Below are positions 31,779 to 40,854 of a stretch of 50,885 bases of DNA, piece after piece. Origin of the DNA: Thermoplasmata archaeon. Lineage in GTDB: Archaea; Thermoplasmatota; Thermoplasmata; Methanomassiliicoccales; Methanomethylophilaceae. A model generated the notes under the pieces. That model was given only the letters and a program-made list of their open reading frames with translations, did no database searches and had not been told where the DNA came from. The stretch is from the NCBI GenBank assembly GCA_015063245.1, contig SUSV01000003.1:162751-213635 (forward strand), in the 5' to 3' direction. Made by a program: the position numbers and the translations under genes. Numbering within the stretch: the stretch's first letter is position 1; each line of letters begins with the position of its first letter.

Positions 31779-34460
31779 ATGAAGACCCTCGTCCTAGTAG
31801 CGGTGCTAGTCGCGGCTGTCGCCGCCGTAGGCATCGGAGCATTCGTTCTGATGGGCGGCGGAGGCGGTGATGATGTAGAGTCGGGCTCGGACGAACCGTA
31901 TACCGGGGAGGTCAACGAGCCGAAGGAGGTCAAGACGACTTCGCCCTCGCAGTGGTCGTATGTCGGAGGCGATTCCGGAAGCTTCGGAGTCACGGATGCG
32001 AAGACTCCGATATCCAAGACGGATCTCGTCGAGAAATGGAAGGTAACGTCGGTCATCGATCCAAGCGCCACCGCATGGAAGACGCCCAGCTCCGCGATCT
32101 GCGTTGATGACAAGGTCTATTACTACAAGGGACAGGAGTCCTCGCTCTATTGTGTGGACGTCGAGACCGGGAATCTGATCGGAAAAGCGTCATGCCCTTC
32201 GAGGACTGTCTACAACATGGCCATAGCATACGGTGACGGCAAGATATTCGCAGTCACCTCCGTCCTCAAGTCGAACAGGGCCTATTCCGTGCTCTATGCA
32301 TTCGATGCCGAGACCATGGGCCAGCTGTTCATATCGTCGCCGGTTTCAGGAGGGGAGACACAGGGGACCGTCACATACCATGACGGGAAGGTGTTCTTCG
32401 GAACCTATTCCGGAGACTACGCATGTTTCTCTACGGAGGATCTCGATCCGACGAGGTCCGACGAGGTCATCGAACCGCTATGGTTGCTGGAATGCGACGG
32501 GTGGTACAACGCCACGCCTGCGTTCTTCGATGATTACATAGTGATCGTCAAGAGAGGATTCGACGAGAGCGAGAAGGGCGCGACCGCATTCTTCATGGAT
32601 GCGGATACGGGCAGGGTCATCGATACCGTCCATTTCAACAGGGAATACGCATCCTCCGGCGCTACTGCATATGAGGGAAGGGTGTACATCCCGCTGAACA
32701 GGGTCGCCGACCGCAACGAGAAGAATCCGAACGAGAACACCCCTGAGAAGCTGGCGATCCGTTCCTACAAGGTCACCCCAGACGGATTCGATGAATCATC
32801 CATGAAATTCTGGGAGTCCGAGGAGAGCTTCTGGAAGCAGAACTACAAGGGAGACGTATGGGGCGGGACGCAGTCCATACCTGTCATCTGGAATGACACT
32901 ATCTATATCGGCGGAGGGGGGAAGACCCTCGGAAGCAACGAGCCCCTGTGGGTGATCGATATCGACAAGAACGGGGATATGAAGACCCGTTACAGTTTCA
33001 AAGATGTGTGCACGAAATCCACCGTCTCTCTTACCACGGCCTACTCTACAGCGGAGAACGGGAATGCAGTCTATCTCTATGTGATGGAATACGGTCACGT
33101 CTATCAGGGCGAGGCCGCCGACAGCGTGAACGGATATGCAGATATATTCGTGATCAAGGATGTCAAGGGCGGGACCCCTACGATAGTATTCAGTATGAGG
33201 CCTAACCCCGCACAGTTCAACTACCAGAGTTTCACCGTCACCAAGGACGGACACGTTCTCATCAGGAACGATACCACTCTGTTCTGCTACGGTGTGGGAA
33301 CGGAGTATACCGCAGAGGATGTGTCATCGGCGATCGACAGATTCATCGCTATGAGCGAGAGCGGCAACGTCAATTACATGGATTACCAGAGGATATTAGC
33401 CAGATATGCGGAATTGAGCGATGATGAGAAGGCCAAGGTCAGCAACTATTCTCAGCTAGAGGGCATGTGTGTATCCCTCACCCTGAAGGCTGCCGGAGGG
33501 GATGTCGTACTGACAGTCCCTAAGGGCACCATCGTGGAAATCCCTGACGTCCCCGTACCTGTGGGGAAGGTCCTGACGGGATGGAAGAACGGCAGCTCTG
33601 CATGGTGTTCCTTCAACACCCCAGTCAAGGAAGATACGGTCCTGAAACCTGTATACAAGGACGCAGTGACGGTCACATTGGATCCCCAGAACGGCGAGGG
33701 AGTCTCGAAGATCACGGTGGGGAAGGGAGAGGCCATGCCGTTCATCGTCGATCCATCCAAGGACGGATACGAGTTCGGCGGCTGGTACAGCGGGTCCACC
33801 CAGTACATCCCTAACAAGACCGCGGTCTCGAAGAACGTGACGCTCACAGCCAAATGGCTCAAGGTCAGCATGCTGAAGTTCGATACGGACGGCGGTTCCA
33901 ATATTACGAGCATCTACTACGCCGTCTATGACAAGCCCCTAGGCAACCTCCCCTCATCCGTCAAAGCTGGATACGCATTCAAGGGCTGGTTCTATGATGG
34001 GAAGGAATACACCTCGGACACCATCTACAAGTTCAACGAGAGTATAACCCTGAAGGCCAGATGGGTGGAGAACTCCGAGTCCACTGTCGATAACGGCAAA
34101 GGAGTCTATGTGACCGGGAAGATCCCGGCAGATGCCAAATTAAGCGTGGGTTCGCTCAACACGAGCGGGCCTACATACGAGAGAATCAACAAAGCGTGCA
34201 ACGGTGCGGATTGCCTCCTCATTTCCTTGAAGGGAGACGGTATCAACAGCAACCTTCCGCTGAAGGTCAAGGTCAAGGCGGATCCCAGCTTCAATGGGAA
34301 GTCTGTCAAGGTCTACTATTGTCTCGATGAGGTGATAGAGGTCACAGGCACAGTCAAGGACGGTTATCTCGAGTTCACAGCGAAAGGTGGTTCGGTGTAC
34401 GGAGGGGTACAGCTGGCGTTCGGTGTCCAGAAGGATCTGATGATCAAAGGTTCGTGGTGA
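31779..34460 (+). CDS. Surface protein: beta-propeller plus three InlB-type repeats
   Basis: The 893-residue protein has an N-terminal membrane anchor or signal (LVAVLVAAVAAVGIGAFVLM) and an acidic linker. Residues about 55-510 look like a PQQ/YVTN-type beta-propeller with recurrent blades (CVDDKVYYYKGQESSLYCVD, IAYGDGKIFAVTS, YHDGKVFFGTYSGDYACF). Three InlB-B/Listeria-Bacteroides repeats follow at about 564-627, 628-694 and 695-765, each ending in a GW...tLkakW pattern (FGGWYSGSTQYIPN, FKGWFYDGKEYTSD). A separate beta-rich domain ends the protein. The repeats are typical of adhesins. It is the first gene of the six-gene importer operon, four bases before the next. The role in capture is inferred from context. 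Confidence 0.75.
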   Translation: MKTLVLVAVLVAAVAAVGIGAFVLMGGGGGDDVESGSDEPYTGEVNEPKEVKTTSPSQWSYVGGDSGSFGVTDAKTPISKTDLVEKWKVTSVIDPSATAWKTPSSAICVDDKVYYYKGQESSLYCVDVETGNLIGKASCPSRTVYNMAIAYGDGKIFAVTSVLKSNRAYSVLYAFDAETMGQLFISSPVSGGETQGTVTYHDGKVFFGTYSGDYACFSTEDLDPTRSDEVIEPLWLLECDGWYNATPAFFDDYIVIVKRGFDESEKGATAFFMDADTGRVIDTVHFNREYASSGATAYEGRVYIPLNRVADRNEKNPNENTPEKLAIRSYKVTPDGFDESSMKFWESEESFWKQNYKGDVWGGTQSIPVIWNDTIYIGGGGKTLGSNEPLWVIDIDKNGDMKTRYSFKDVCTKSTVSLTTAYSTAENGNAVYLYVMEYGHVYQGEAADSVNGYADIFVIKDVKGGTPTIVFSMRPNPAQFNYQSFTVTKDGHVLIRNDTTLFCYGVGTEYTAEDVSSAIDRFIAMSESGNVNYMDYQRILARYAELSDDEKAKVSNYSQLEGMCVSLTLKAAGGDVVLTVPKGTIVEIPDVPVPVGKVLTGWKNGSSAWCSFNTPVKEDTVLKPVYKDAVTVTLDPQNGEGVSKITVGKGEAMPFIVDPSKDGYEFGGWYSGSTQYIPNKTAVSKNVTLTAKWLKVSMLKFDTDGGSNITSIYYAVYDKPLGNLPSSVKAGYAFKGWFYDGKEYTSDTIYKFNESITLKARWVENSESTVDNGKGVYVTGKIPADAKLSVGSLNTSGPTYERINKACNGADCLLISLKGDGINSNLPLKVKVKADPSFNGKSVKVYYCLDEVIEVTGTVKDGYLEFTAKGGSVYGGVQLAFGVQKDLMIKGSW

Positions 34461-34464
34461 TGAC

Positions 34465-35529
34465 ATGAGCAAGAATATGTTGATTATGATTATGGCCGCC
34501 ATAGTGGCGGTGGTCGCCGTCGGTGCTATCGCAGTCACGATGCTGGGCGGCGATGACGATTCCAACGAGGAATCGTATAGCTATGCCGTGAATCTCGAGG
34601 TTTCCGAGGGTAATGGCAAGTACACGGAGTATTCGGCTGAAGGTTCCACTGTCAAGGAGATACTGGACGGCATCCTGGGCGATGAAATCAGATGGAGAAG
34701 CAACGGAAACGTACAGAGCTACAAAGGCATCGAGAACACGAGCGACGAATCATGGATCGTGTTCAGATGGCAGAGCCTCAACGGATGGGTGCCTGCAGAG
34801 GACAGGGATCTGAGGGATGGCGTAACGCTTGTCCTGGAGTATGCCGAGAAGACGGTCAAGAACGGAAAGACGGAGTATGCCCAGCCTGCGTTCAGCGTCA
34901 GCAATGAGGCATATTTCTTCATACAGATCCCCAATATGTCGGAGCTCGAGGCGATAGCCAAGGATCCCAATTCTAAACCGGATGACAAGTCAGACGGGAA
35001 GAAGATGACCACCCAAGAGAGGTACAACACTCTGGTAGGCTGGTTCGAGAAAGCAGGCTACACAGTTTCGGATATCCAGGAAGGCTTCTGGATCAAAGGT
35101 ACGGGAACGAATGTCAACGAGGCACTCGTCGATGCATTGCACACATGTCTCTTCCCCTCGGCGGAGGTCGAGGTCATCGAGGGAGGCGGGGTCATCGAAT
35201 ACAAGTTCGACGGGGAAGCTATCCACAGTCACCTCTCCAGGTCCGATATGTTCGGATGGTTCGCAGGATTCTTCGGATGGGCGGATACGCAGCTGAAGAA
35301 CGGCGATTGGACATACTGGTCTCAGTTCTCCTACAATCCCAACGCGAAGACTCTCGATGATACCAGGCAGTGGACGTATAATGATAAGACCCTCGGAAAG
35401 TACGATATGAACAAGTACAAGTACTTCGCACTGGTGCTCCAGACGACTTCCGAGAAGCAGGCAGACGACGGTGTCGAGATGGTGATGCCCACTCCGTCCG
35501 ACATCCCTGCCGAATTGCTGGAAGGATGA
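34465..35529 (+). CDS. Secreted protein with transcobalamin-like (DUF4430-like) domain
   Basis: The 354-residue protein has an N-terminal membrane helix (LIMIMAAIVAVVAVGAIAVTML) and acidic linker, so it is anchored outside the cell. Residues about 45-115 follow the DUF4430/transcobalamin C-terminal plan: a beta strand, TVKEILDGILGDE, then SWIVFRWQSLNGWV and the closing LRDGVTLVLEY. In transcobalamin and intrinsic factor this domain covers the cobalamin face. The rest (about 140-350) is unassigned, with a tryptophan-rich stretch (MFGWFAGFFGWAD, NGDWTYWSQFSYN) that could be a second ligand-binding module. It sits four bases from each neighbour in the operon. Cobalamin binding is inference. Confidence 0.65.
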   Translation: MSKNMLIMIMAAIVAVVAVGAIAVTMLGGDDDSNEESYSYAVNLEVSEGNGKYTEYSAEGSTVKEILDGILGDEIRWRSNGNVQSYKGIENTSDESWIVFRWQSLNGWVPAEDRDLRDGVTLVLEYAEKTVKNGKTEYAQPAFSVSNEAYFFIQIPNMSELEAIAKDPNSKPDDKSDGKKMTTQERYNTLVGWFEKAGYTVSDIQEGFWIKGTGTNVNEALVDALHTCLFPSAEVEVIEGGGVIEYKFDGEAIHSHLSRSDMFGWFAGFFGWADTQLKNGDWTYWSQFSYNPNAKTLDDTRQWTYNDKTLGKYDMNKYKYFALVLQTTSEKQADDGVEMVMPTPSDIPAELLEG

Positions 35530-35532
35530 GAG

Positions 35533-36915
35533 ATGAACGCCATCCGGAAGAAGCTGGCCATCACCGCGATCGTCGCAGCGGCCGTATTGATACTTACCCC
35601 GGCGATGGGGCTCACGCAGAGCGAGGCCGAGGGCAGGAGCGGAGTGGTCATCGATTTCGGATACTGGGAGACCGTCTGGGTCCCGATCGACTTCGGAGAG
35701 GGCATGGACGGCTACCAGGCGTTGGATAAAGCATGTGAGCTCAAAGGGTACCAGCTGGTCTACGAGGATGCGGAGCACACCGTGGTGTACTCCATCAAGG
35801 AGCAGTCGAGCCTCCAAGGGAAGAAATGGGGGATGTACCTGCTGGACGGCGGGGACTGGGAGCTGTGCGAGGACCCTGCATCGGTGAAGCTTGGCAAGGG
35901 GGACATCGTCTCATGGGCGAGGGCGTCCGGTCCGGATGACGTCATGCCCGCAACCGACCAGTCCGGTTTCACATACTACAGCTATGCCGAGGGAGGATTC
36001 TCCCTCAGGACCGGAGAGAAGCTGAGGGTCGTGTCCCTCGCGCCATCTGTCACGGAGACCATATGTGCGGTCGGAGGATTGGATTACATCGTCGGTACAG
36101 ACCTGTACAGCAACTACCCCTCCGGAGTGACGAAGAACAAGTCGGACGGCAAGATCAAGAACGTCGGAGGGTACTCCGATCCCAACTACGAGTGGATCGT
36201 GAAGCTCGGGCCCGATGTGGTATTCTGCGAGGGCGGTACCGGTGAGCACGTGGCCATGGCGGACAAGCTCAGGAAATCCGGCATAGACTGCGTCGTGACC
36301 TACGACGTCACGGACATCGAGGTGTTGTACGACAACATCTGGATAGTGGCTTCCGCTATGGGTCTGAGCGAGAACGCGAACCACGTCATACAGACCTTCA
36401 GGGGAACGCTGGATGCGGTCTCTGGAGTCATAGGCTACCAGGCACCCGTCAGGACGTTCATAGCATTGTCTGCGGACCCGTCCCCGTGGACGTCGGGGAG
36501 CAAGACATTCGCATCCGATATCATATCGAGGGTGTCGGGGAACAACGTGTTCGATTCCCAGTCATCATCATGGTTCATGGTCTCGAAGGAGCAGATCCAT
36601 GCGAAGCAGCCCCAGGTCATGATCATCCTGCACGGCAAGGAGATAAAGTCGCAGAAGGAGTATGAGGATTTCCTCGACCGCATAGACGCGGTATGGAAGG
36701 AGACTCCGGCGTACAGGAATGGCAACGTATACATATTCTCGGGCAAGGCCGCGGACCTTCTGTCAAGGCCCGGTCCTAGACTGTGCCAGGCTGCTGAGCT
36801 ATTAGGTAAGGCGCTGCACCCGGACCAGTTCGAATACAGGGATCCATTGGACACCATACCGAAGTATCTCGGCAACGATTACATGGATTACCTGACCTAT
36901 CAGAGGGGGATGTGA
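35533..36915 (+). CDS. btuF: BtuF-like substrate-binding protein with N-terminal DUF4430-like domain
   Basis: The 460-residue protein has a cleavable-looking signal (ITAIVAAAVLILTPAMG). Residues about 35-135 form a transcobalamin-like module (GYQALDKACELKGY, KKWGMYLLDGGDWELC, LGKGDIVSWARA). From about 160 it is a class III periplasmic-binding fold as in BtuF/FhuD: RVVSLAPSVTETICAVGGLDYIVG, DLYSNYP, VGGYSDPNYEWIVKLGPDVVF, and a C-terminal KETPAYRNGNVYIFSG. Such proteins deliver corrinoids, haem or siderophores to FecCD-type permeases. Fusion to a transcobalamin-like domain, plus the nearby corrin genes, favours a corrinoid. The last codon overlaps the next gene. Confidence 0.8.
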   Translation: MNAIRKKLAITAIVAAAVLILTPAMGLTQSEAEGRSGVVIDFGYWETVWVPIDFGEGMDGYQALDKACELKGYQLVYEDAEHTVVYSIKEQSSLQGKKWGMYLLDGGDWELCEDPASVKLGKGDIVSWARASGPDDVMPATDQSGFTYYSYAEGGFSLRTGEKLRVVSLAPSVTETICAVGGLDYIVGTDLYSNYPSGVTKNKSDGKIKNVGGYSDPNYEWIVKLGPDVVFCEGGTGEHVAMADKLRKSGIDCVVTYDVTDIEVLYDNIWIVASAMGLSENANHVIQTFRGTLDAVSGVIGYQAPVRTFIALSADPSPWTSGSKTFASDIISRVSGNNVFDSQSSSWFMVSKEQIHAKQPQVMIILHGKEIKSQKEYEDFLDRIDAVWKETPAYRNGNVYIFSGKAADLLSRPGPRLCQAAELLGKALHPDQFEYRDPLDTIPKYLGNDYMDYLTYQRGM

Positions 36916-38777
36916 TGAAGCGGATACTACCTATCATCGCAGTCATGCTCCTGCTGCTGACTGCATTGCCAATGATGCCGACGGATGCCGATTCGGACAG
37001 CAAGGTGCTGGTGGACTACGGCAACGGGCAGTACATGTGGTACGCCAACAGCGGAGGCTCGACGTTCAGGGAAGTATTGAACAATTCCGTGGACGATCAG
37101 GATGTCAGGGACAAGGTCACATCGCCTTCAACATCAGATTGCAGATGGCATGTCTACCAATGGGATGCGGGATGGGTGGACAAGGGAACGGATCTCAACC
37201 AGTCCTGTTCGGGTCATGTGGCGTTCGGATACTATCCCGACGGGTTCGCTCCTGTGTCGTCCCCCAAGTACATGACCTCCTGGACGACCCTGAACGGTTC
37301 GTCCTCCGCTTCCAGCGTGTCCGTGTCGCACGGACAGAAGAACCCCAAGATGCCCGTGGAGTGGTACAACACATACACCACCGGATATGTGGATTCCGGA
37401 CTGGTCGTGGCTGGCAACATGCTCTACCATACCACCGGAGGCGCATACGGGGCGGCCGGCGGGGATGAGGATGCCTGGGTATATGCATTGGACAGGTTCT
37501 CGGGAGGCACCGTATGGAAGTATCACGGCATCAAAGGGGCCGGCTACGAGGTGACCACTCCCGTCATAATAGGGGATTACCTCGTTGTCACATTCACATG
37601 CGGCGACGTCATCTGCTTCGACAGGTTCACAGGAGAGGAGAAGGATAAGATGGTCGTCGAGATCAATCCTCCCATGGATTCCAACGGCGACGTCGTCTGG
37701 GAGGGAAGGGTCTTCCAGACCGGGGGCACCACGCCGATATATGACTCGGGGAGGATATATTTCGGGACATCGGCAGGATTGGTCTATTGCCTCAAGCTAT
37801 CCCCGGAGGGCAAGTTCTCCGAGGATTGGATCTACACCCCGCCATCGGACAAGGGCTCCTCGGGATACACCGGTACGAGGGGATGCTTCTACTACCACGC
37901 CCCGACCATCGGGACGGTCGACGGCAAGCGCATGCTGTTCATCGGAAGCTATGAGGGCTACGTCTACGCTCTGGATGCCGACAGCGGTCAGGAGATATGG
38001 GTGAAGAGGGTCATCGATATGAGGGAGGACAACAGGGCCGCGCCCGGAACTCCGGGTTCTGCAGCGACGACCATACTCTCCCCCGACGGGACGCACCTCC
38101 TCGTCGCATGCACCGACGGGGCGCTGTTCTCGCTGGAGGGATACCTCATCACACTGGATCCCGGCACCGGAGCAGAGCTCGCAAGGACCGATGGCTCCGT
38201 TTGGAGGCTGGATGCACTCTTCACATCGCCTGTGGTGACCGAATCTGGATTCTACACCTACGTCTCGCCGCTGTCCGCCGGATCGCAGACATTCCCGGCA
38301 TCCGACGGAGGAGAGGTCCAGGCCACCACCGCCATCTACAAGTTCGACTGGAACGGGAAGGTCGTCTGGAAGTCAAAGGACTATCAGATGATCAAGGGGG
38401 CGCTCACCCTGGATGCGGACGGCATCCTGTACGGCACGGACTATTCCGCCGGCGCGTTCTGGCCGACGGGAGGGGCGCTAACGGCTCTCGATTCCAAGGA
38501 CGGGAAGGAGCTGTGGAGGGTACTCCTGTCGCCGTATTCCGAGGATTCGTACTCGATGGTCCAGCCGACCGTCGTGGACGGCAAGATCTACACAGGAAAC
38601 GACTACGGCGCCGTCTACTGCCTGTCCGATGTGAAGGGAGAGGGTACTGAGGAGGAGAGGGTGCAGGCCCTCCAGACCGTAGGATTCAAACACTGGTCAT
38701 GGTACGTCACATGGGCCGCGATTGCAGGTTCGATCATCATTTTCATCTTATTATACAGGAGGACCATCAATGTCTAA
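36915..38777 (+). CDS. Membrane-anchored beta-propeller protein with N-terminal DUF4430-like domain
   Basis: The protein (620 residues from the ATG at 36915; GTG at 36912 is possible) has a signal peptide (ILPIIAVMLLLLTALPMMP) and a C-terminal transmembrane helix (WYVTWAAIAGSIIIFILLY) with a short basic tail inside. Residues about 30-120 resemble the transcobalamin-like module (TFREVLNNSVDDQDV, WHVYQWDAGWV, GHVAFGYYPDG). The centre is a PQQ-like propeller with blades such as WVYALDRFSGGTVWKYHG, YFGTSAGLVYCLKL, LFIGSYEGYVYALDADSGQEIW and YTGNDYGAVYCLSD. The stop is TAA and overlaps the btuC start by eight bases. A scaffold at the outer face of the permease is plausible. Confidence 0.7.
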   Translation: MKRILPIIAVMLLLLTALPMMPTDADSDSKVLVDYGNGQYMWYANSGGSTFREVLNNSVDDQDVRDKVTSPSTSDCRWHVYQWDAGWVDKGTDLNQSCSGHVAFGYYPDGFAPVSSPKYMTSWTTLNGSSSASSVSVSHGQKNPKMPVEWYNTYTTGYVDSGLVVAGNMLYHTTGGAYGAAGGDEDAWVYALDRFSGGTVWKYHGIKGAGYEVTTPVIIGDYLVVTFTCGDVICFDRFTGEEKDKMVVEINPPMDSNGDVVWEGRVFQTGGTTPIYDSGRIYFGTSAGLVYCLKLSPEGKFSEDWIYTPPSDKGSSGYTGTRGCFYYHAPTIGTVDGKRMLFIGSYEGYVYALDADSGQEIWVKRVIDMREDNRAAPGTPGSAATTILSPDGTHLLVACTDGALFSLEGYLITLDPGTGAELARTDGSVWRLDALFTSPVVTESGFYTYVSPLSAGSQTFPASDGGEVQATTAIYKFDWNGKVVWKSKDYQMIKGALTLDADGILYGTDYSAGAFWPTGGALTALDSKDGKELWRVLLSPYSEDSYSMVQPTVVDGKIYTGNDYGAVYCLSDVKGEGTEEERVQALQTVGFKHWSWYVTWAAIAGSIIIFILLYRRTINV

Positions 38778-39903
38778 GGAAGGGCTGTTCTCTCAATTGA
38801 AGAAAGGATACAGGGGAATGAAATCCGATATGGAGAATTCCGACGAATCAGAGATAGAGCTGAAGAAGAAGAGGTTCAGACTGATCGTGATATTCGGGAT
38901 ATTCATGTCCGTAGTGGCGTTCCTGATATCCATCTCGATATCGTCCGGAGGCGTCATCCCGCTGAGTGAGGCGGTGGAGGCGCTGTTCTCGTCGATCAAC
39001 AAGGCGATCCACGGGGACAGGAATCTCGACATGATCGAGCTGTACATCTACAACGCGAGGCTGCCTAGGACAATAGCGTCCATCGCGGTGGGAGCGGGCC
39101 TCGCCATCGCGGGATGCATGTATCAGGCCATAATCAGGAACCCCCTGGTGGACCCGTACATCACCGGAGTATCATCGGGAGCGGGATGTCTGGCCATGGC
39201 CGCCACCGCATTGGGATTCAGCATACCCTTCCTTGTCGACAACACCCTCTACATCATCCCCGTTGTGGCCATCGTCGGAGGAGTCATCGCATTCGCCATA
39301 ACCATGACCGTCGCCGAAGGCAGCGGGGGATCCTCCGTGAATTACATCCTCGCTGGTACGATAGTGGGATTCGCCTTCTCGTCCGTGCAGACGATCTTCA
39401 TGTCCATGGGGAAGGACAACCTCACGGATGTGATGTGGTGGCTGTACGGGTCGTTCGCCAATATAACATGGGAGAATGCATGGATCGTGTTCATACCGGT
39501 CATAGGGATATCGGTCATCGCCATGGTCTGGGCGAGGGAGTTCAACCTGTATTCCATGGGAGAGGATCAGGCCGCCCAGCTGGGGCTGAACGTCAAGAGG
39601 TTCAAGAGGATCACCATGGTCGTCGCATCGGTGCTGACGTCGCTGTGCGTGGCATTCGTGGGGATCATAGGATTCGTAGGACTGGTGGTCCCGCACGCAT
39701 GCCGTATGGCATTGGGGAGCGACCACCGTCTCATCATGCCCGCATCGATAGTCATCGGTGCGATGCTCATGCTTTTCGCGGACCTGGTCGCAAGGACCGT
39801 CATGTCGCCTGCGGAGCTGCCCGTGGGGGCGATCACCGCGATGATAGGTACCCCTGTCTTCGCATACATGCTCATGAAGAGGGGGCGTAACTATGACGGA
39901 TGA
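38770..39903 (+). CDS. btuC: FecCD/BtuC-type ABC transporter permease
   Basis: The 377-residue permease has a 30-residue charged cytoplasmic N-terminus and about ten hydrophobic segments. Family motifs include LYIYNARLPRTIASIAVGAGLAIAG in parts (residues about 90-115: RLPR, GAGLA), QAIIRNPLVDPYITGVSSGAG, and GIIGFVGLVVPHACR (the coupling region before the last helices). It forms the channel of the importer with BtuD. AGGAGG at 38757-38762 precedes the ATG by seven bases; the start lies inside the end of the propeller gene and the end overlaps btuD by 11 bases. Confidence 0.9.
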   Translation: MSKEGLFSQLKKGYRGMKSDMENSDESEIELKKKRFRLIVIFGIFMSVVAFLISISISSGGVIPLSEAVEALFSSINKAIHGDRNLDMIELYIYNARLPRTIASIAVGAGLAIAGCMYQAIIRNPLVDPYITGVSSGAGCLAMAATALGFSIPFLVDNTLYIIPVVAIVGGVIAFAITMTVAEGSGGSSVNYILAGTIVGFAFSSVQTIFMSMGKDNLTDVMWWLYGSFANITWENAWIVFIPVIGISVIAMVWAREFNLYSMGEDQAAQLGLNVKRFKRITMVVASVLTSLCVAFVGIIGFVGLVVPHACRMALGSDHRLIMPASIVIGAMLMLFADLVARTVMSPAELPVGAITAMIGTPVFAYMLMKRGRNYDG

Positions 39904-40693
39904 TGCTCCGGTCCTGAGGATCAAGGGTCTCACGAAGGAGTTCGACGGCTTCAAGGCCCTTCAGGGCATAGATCTGGAGTTCGGCAAGGGCCTCCTCATA
40001 GGATTGATAGGCCCCAACGGCTGCGGTAAATCGACGATGATGAAGTGCATCTCCAGGATACACGAGCAGACCTCCGGCAGCATCGAGGTCGCGGGGAAGG
40101 ATGTCACTCATATGAAGGCCGCCGAGGTAGCGAAGCTAGTCGCCAACGTTCCCGCCGAGGCGGGTCAGACGTTCGGCATCAGCGTGATGGACATGGTCAT
40201 GCTGGGAAGGTACCCCTTCGTGGACAAGATATGGTGGGAGAATCCCGAGGATGAGCGCATCACGAGGGAGGCCCTGAGGACCTTCGGCATCGACCATCTG
40301 AGGAGGAAGCAGGTCGCGCTGTGTTCATCGGGAGAGCGTCAGCGTGCCCTCATTGCCAAGGCATATGTCCAGGAGCCGAAGCTGATGCTGGTCGATGAAC
40401 CCACATCGCATCTCGACATGAAATACAAGCTCCAGGTCATGGAATATCTGCAGAAGATGGCGAGATCCGATATGACCGTGATGGTCGCGGAGCATGACAT
40501 CTCATTGATGGCCAGATACTGCGACATCTGCGTGATAATGAAGCGCGGACAGCTGGTGGCGGTAGGAGACCCGAAGAAGATCATCACAGAACAGCTGATC
40601 AAGGATGTCTATGAGGTTGAGGCAAGGGTCGGTCTCGATGCGGACGGGGAGATTTACGTCCTGCCTAAGAGGTATATCGAAGGGTCGCTGTGA
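39893..40693 (+). CDS. btuD: ABC transporter ATPase, BtuD/FecE type
   Basis: The 266-residue ATPase energises the importer. It has Walker A GPNGCGKST, Q-loop-region NVPAEAGQTFGISVMDMV, signature CSSGERQRALIAKA (an unusual Cys-Ser-Ser variant of LSGGQ), Walker B LMLVDEPTSHLD and the switch histidine AEHD. The C-terminal extension VYEVEARVGLDADGEIYVLP is typical of BtuD/FhuC. It is the last gene of the 31.8-40.7 kb operon; no clear terminator hairpin was seen in the 160 bases after it. Confidence 0.92.
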   Translation: MTDDAPVLRIKGLTKEFDGFKALQGIDLEFGKGLLIGLIGPNGCGKSTMMKCISRIHEQTSGSIEVAGKDVTHMKAAEVAKLVANVPAEAGQTFGISVMDMVMLGRYPFVDKIWWENPEDERITREALRTFGIDHLRRKQVALCSSGERQRALIAKAYVQEPKLMLVDEPTSHLDMKYKLQVMEYLQKMARSDMTVMVAEHDISLMARYCDICVIMKRGQLVAVGDPKKIITEQLIKDVYEVEARVGLDADGEIYVLPKRYIEGSL

Positions 40694-40818
40694 CCATCCG
40701 AATTCCCTGCCCGGCCTCTGGACTACGGCCATGTTCGTGTAATGTGCATGAGTTGCAGTGCGGGCTATGCATCCATCAGCGGGTTCCTTAACGGTTCGAA
40801 CATCCGGGAAATCAATGA

Positions 40819-40833
40819 TGGATGTTATATCCA
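40819..40833 (+). promoter_or_regulatory. Palindromic TATA element before the first zinc-ribbon gene
   Basis: TGGATGTTATATCCA: half sites TGGA/TCCA with a seven-base AT-rich centre that doubles as a TATA box, about 29 bases before the ATG at 40855. The same plan occurs at 31690, 42173 and 48565. The rest of the 40694-40854 gap holds nothing recognisable. Confidence 0.5.
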
Positions 40834-40854
40834 ACTTAGTTGATTGTCCTGTTG

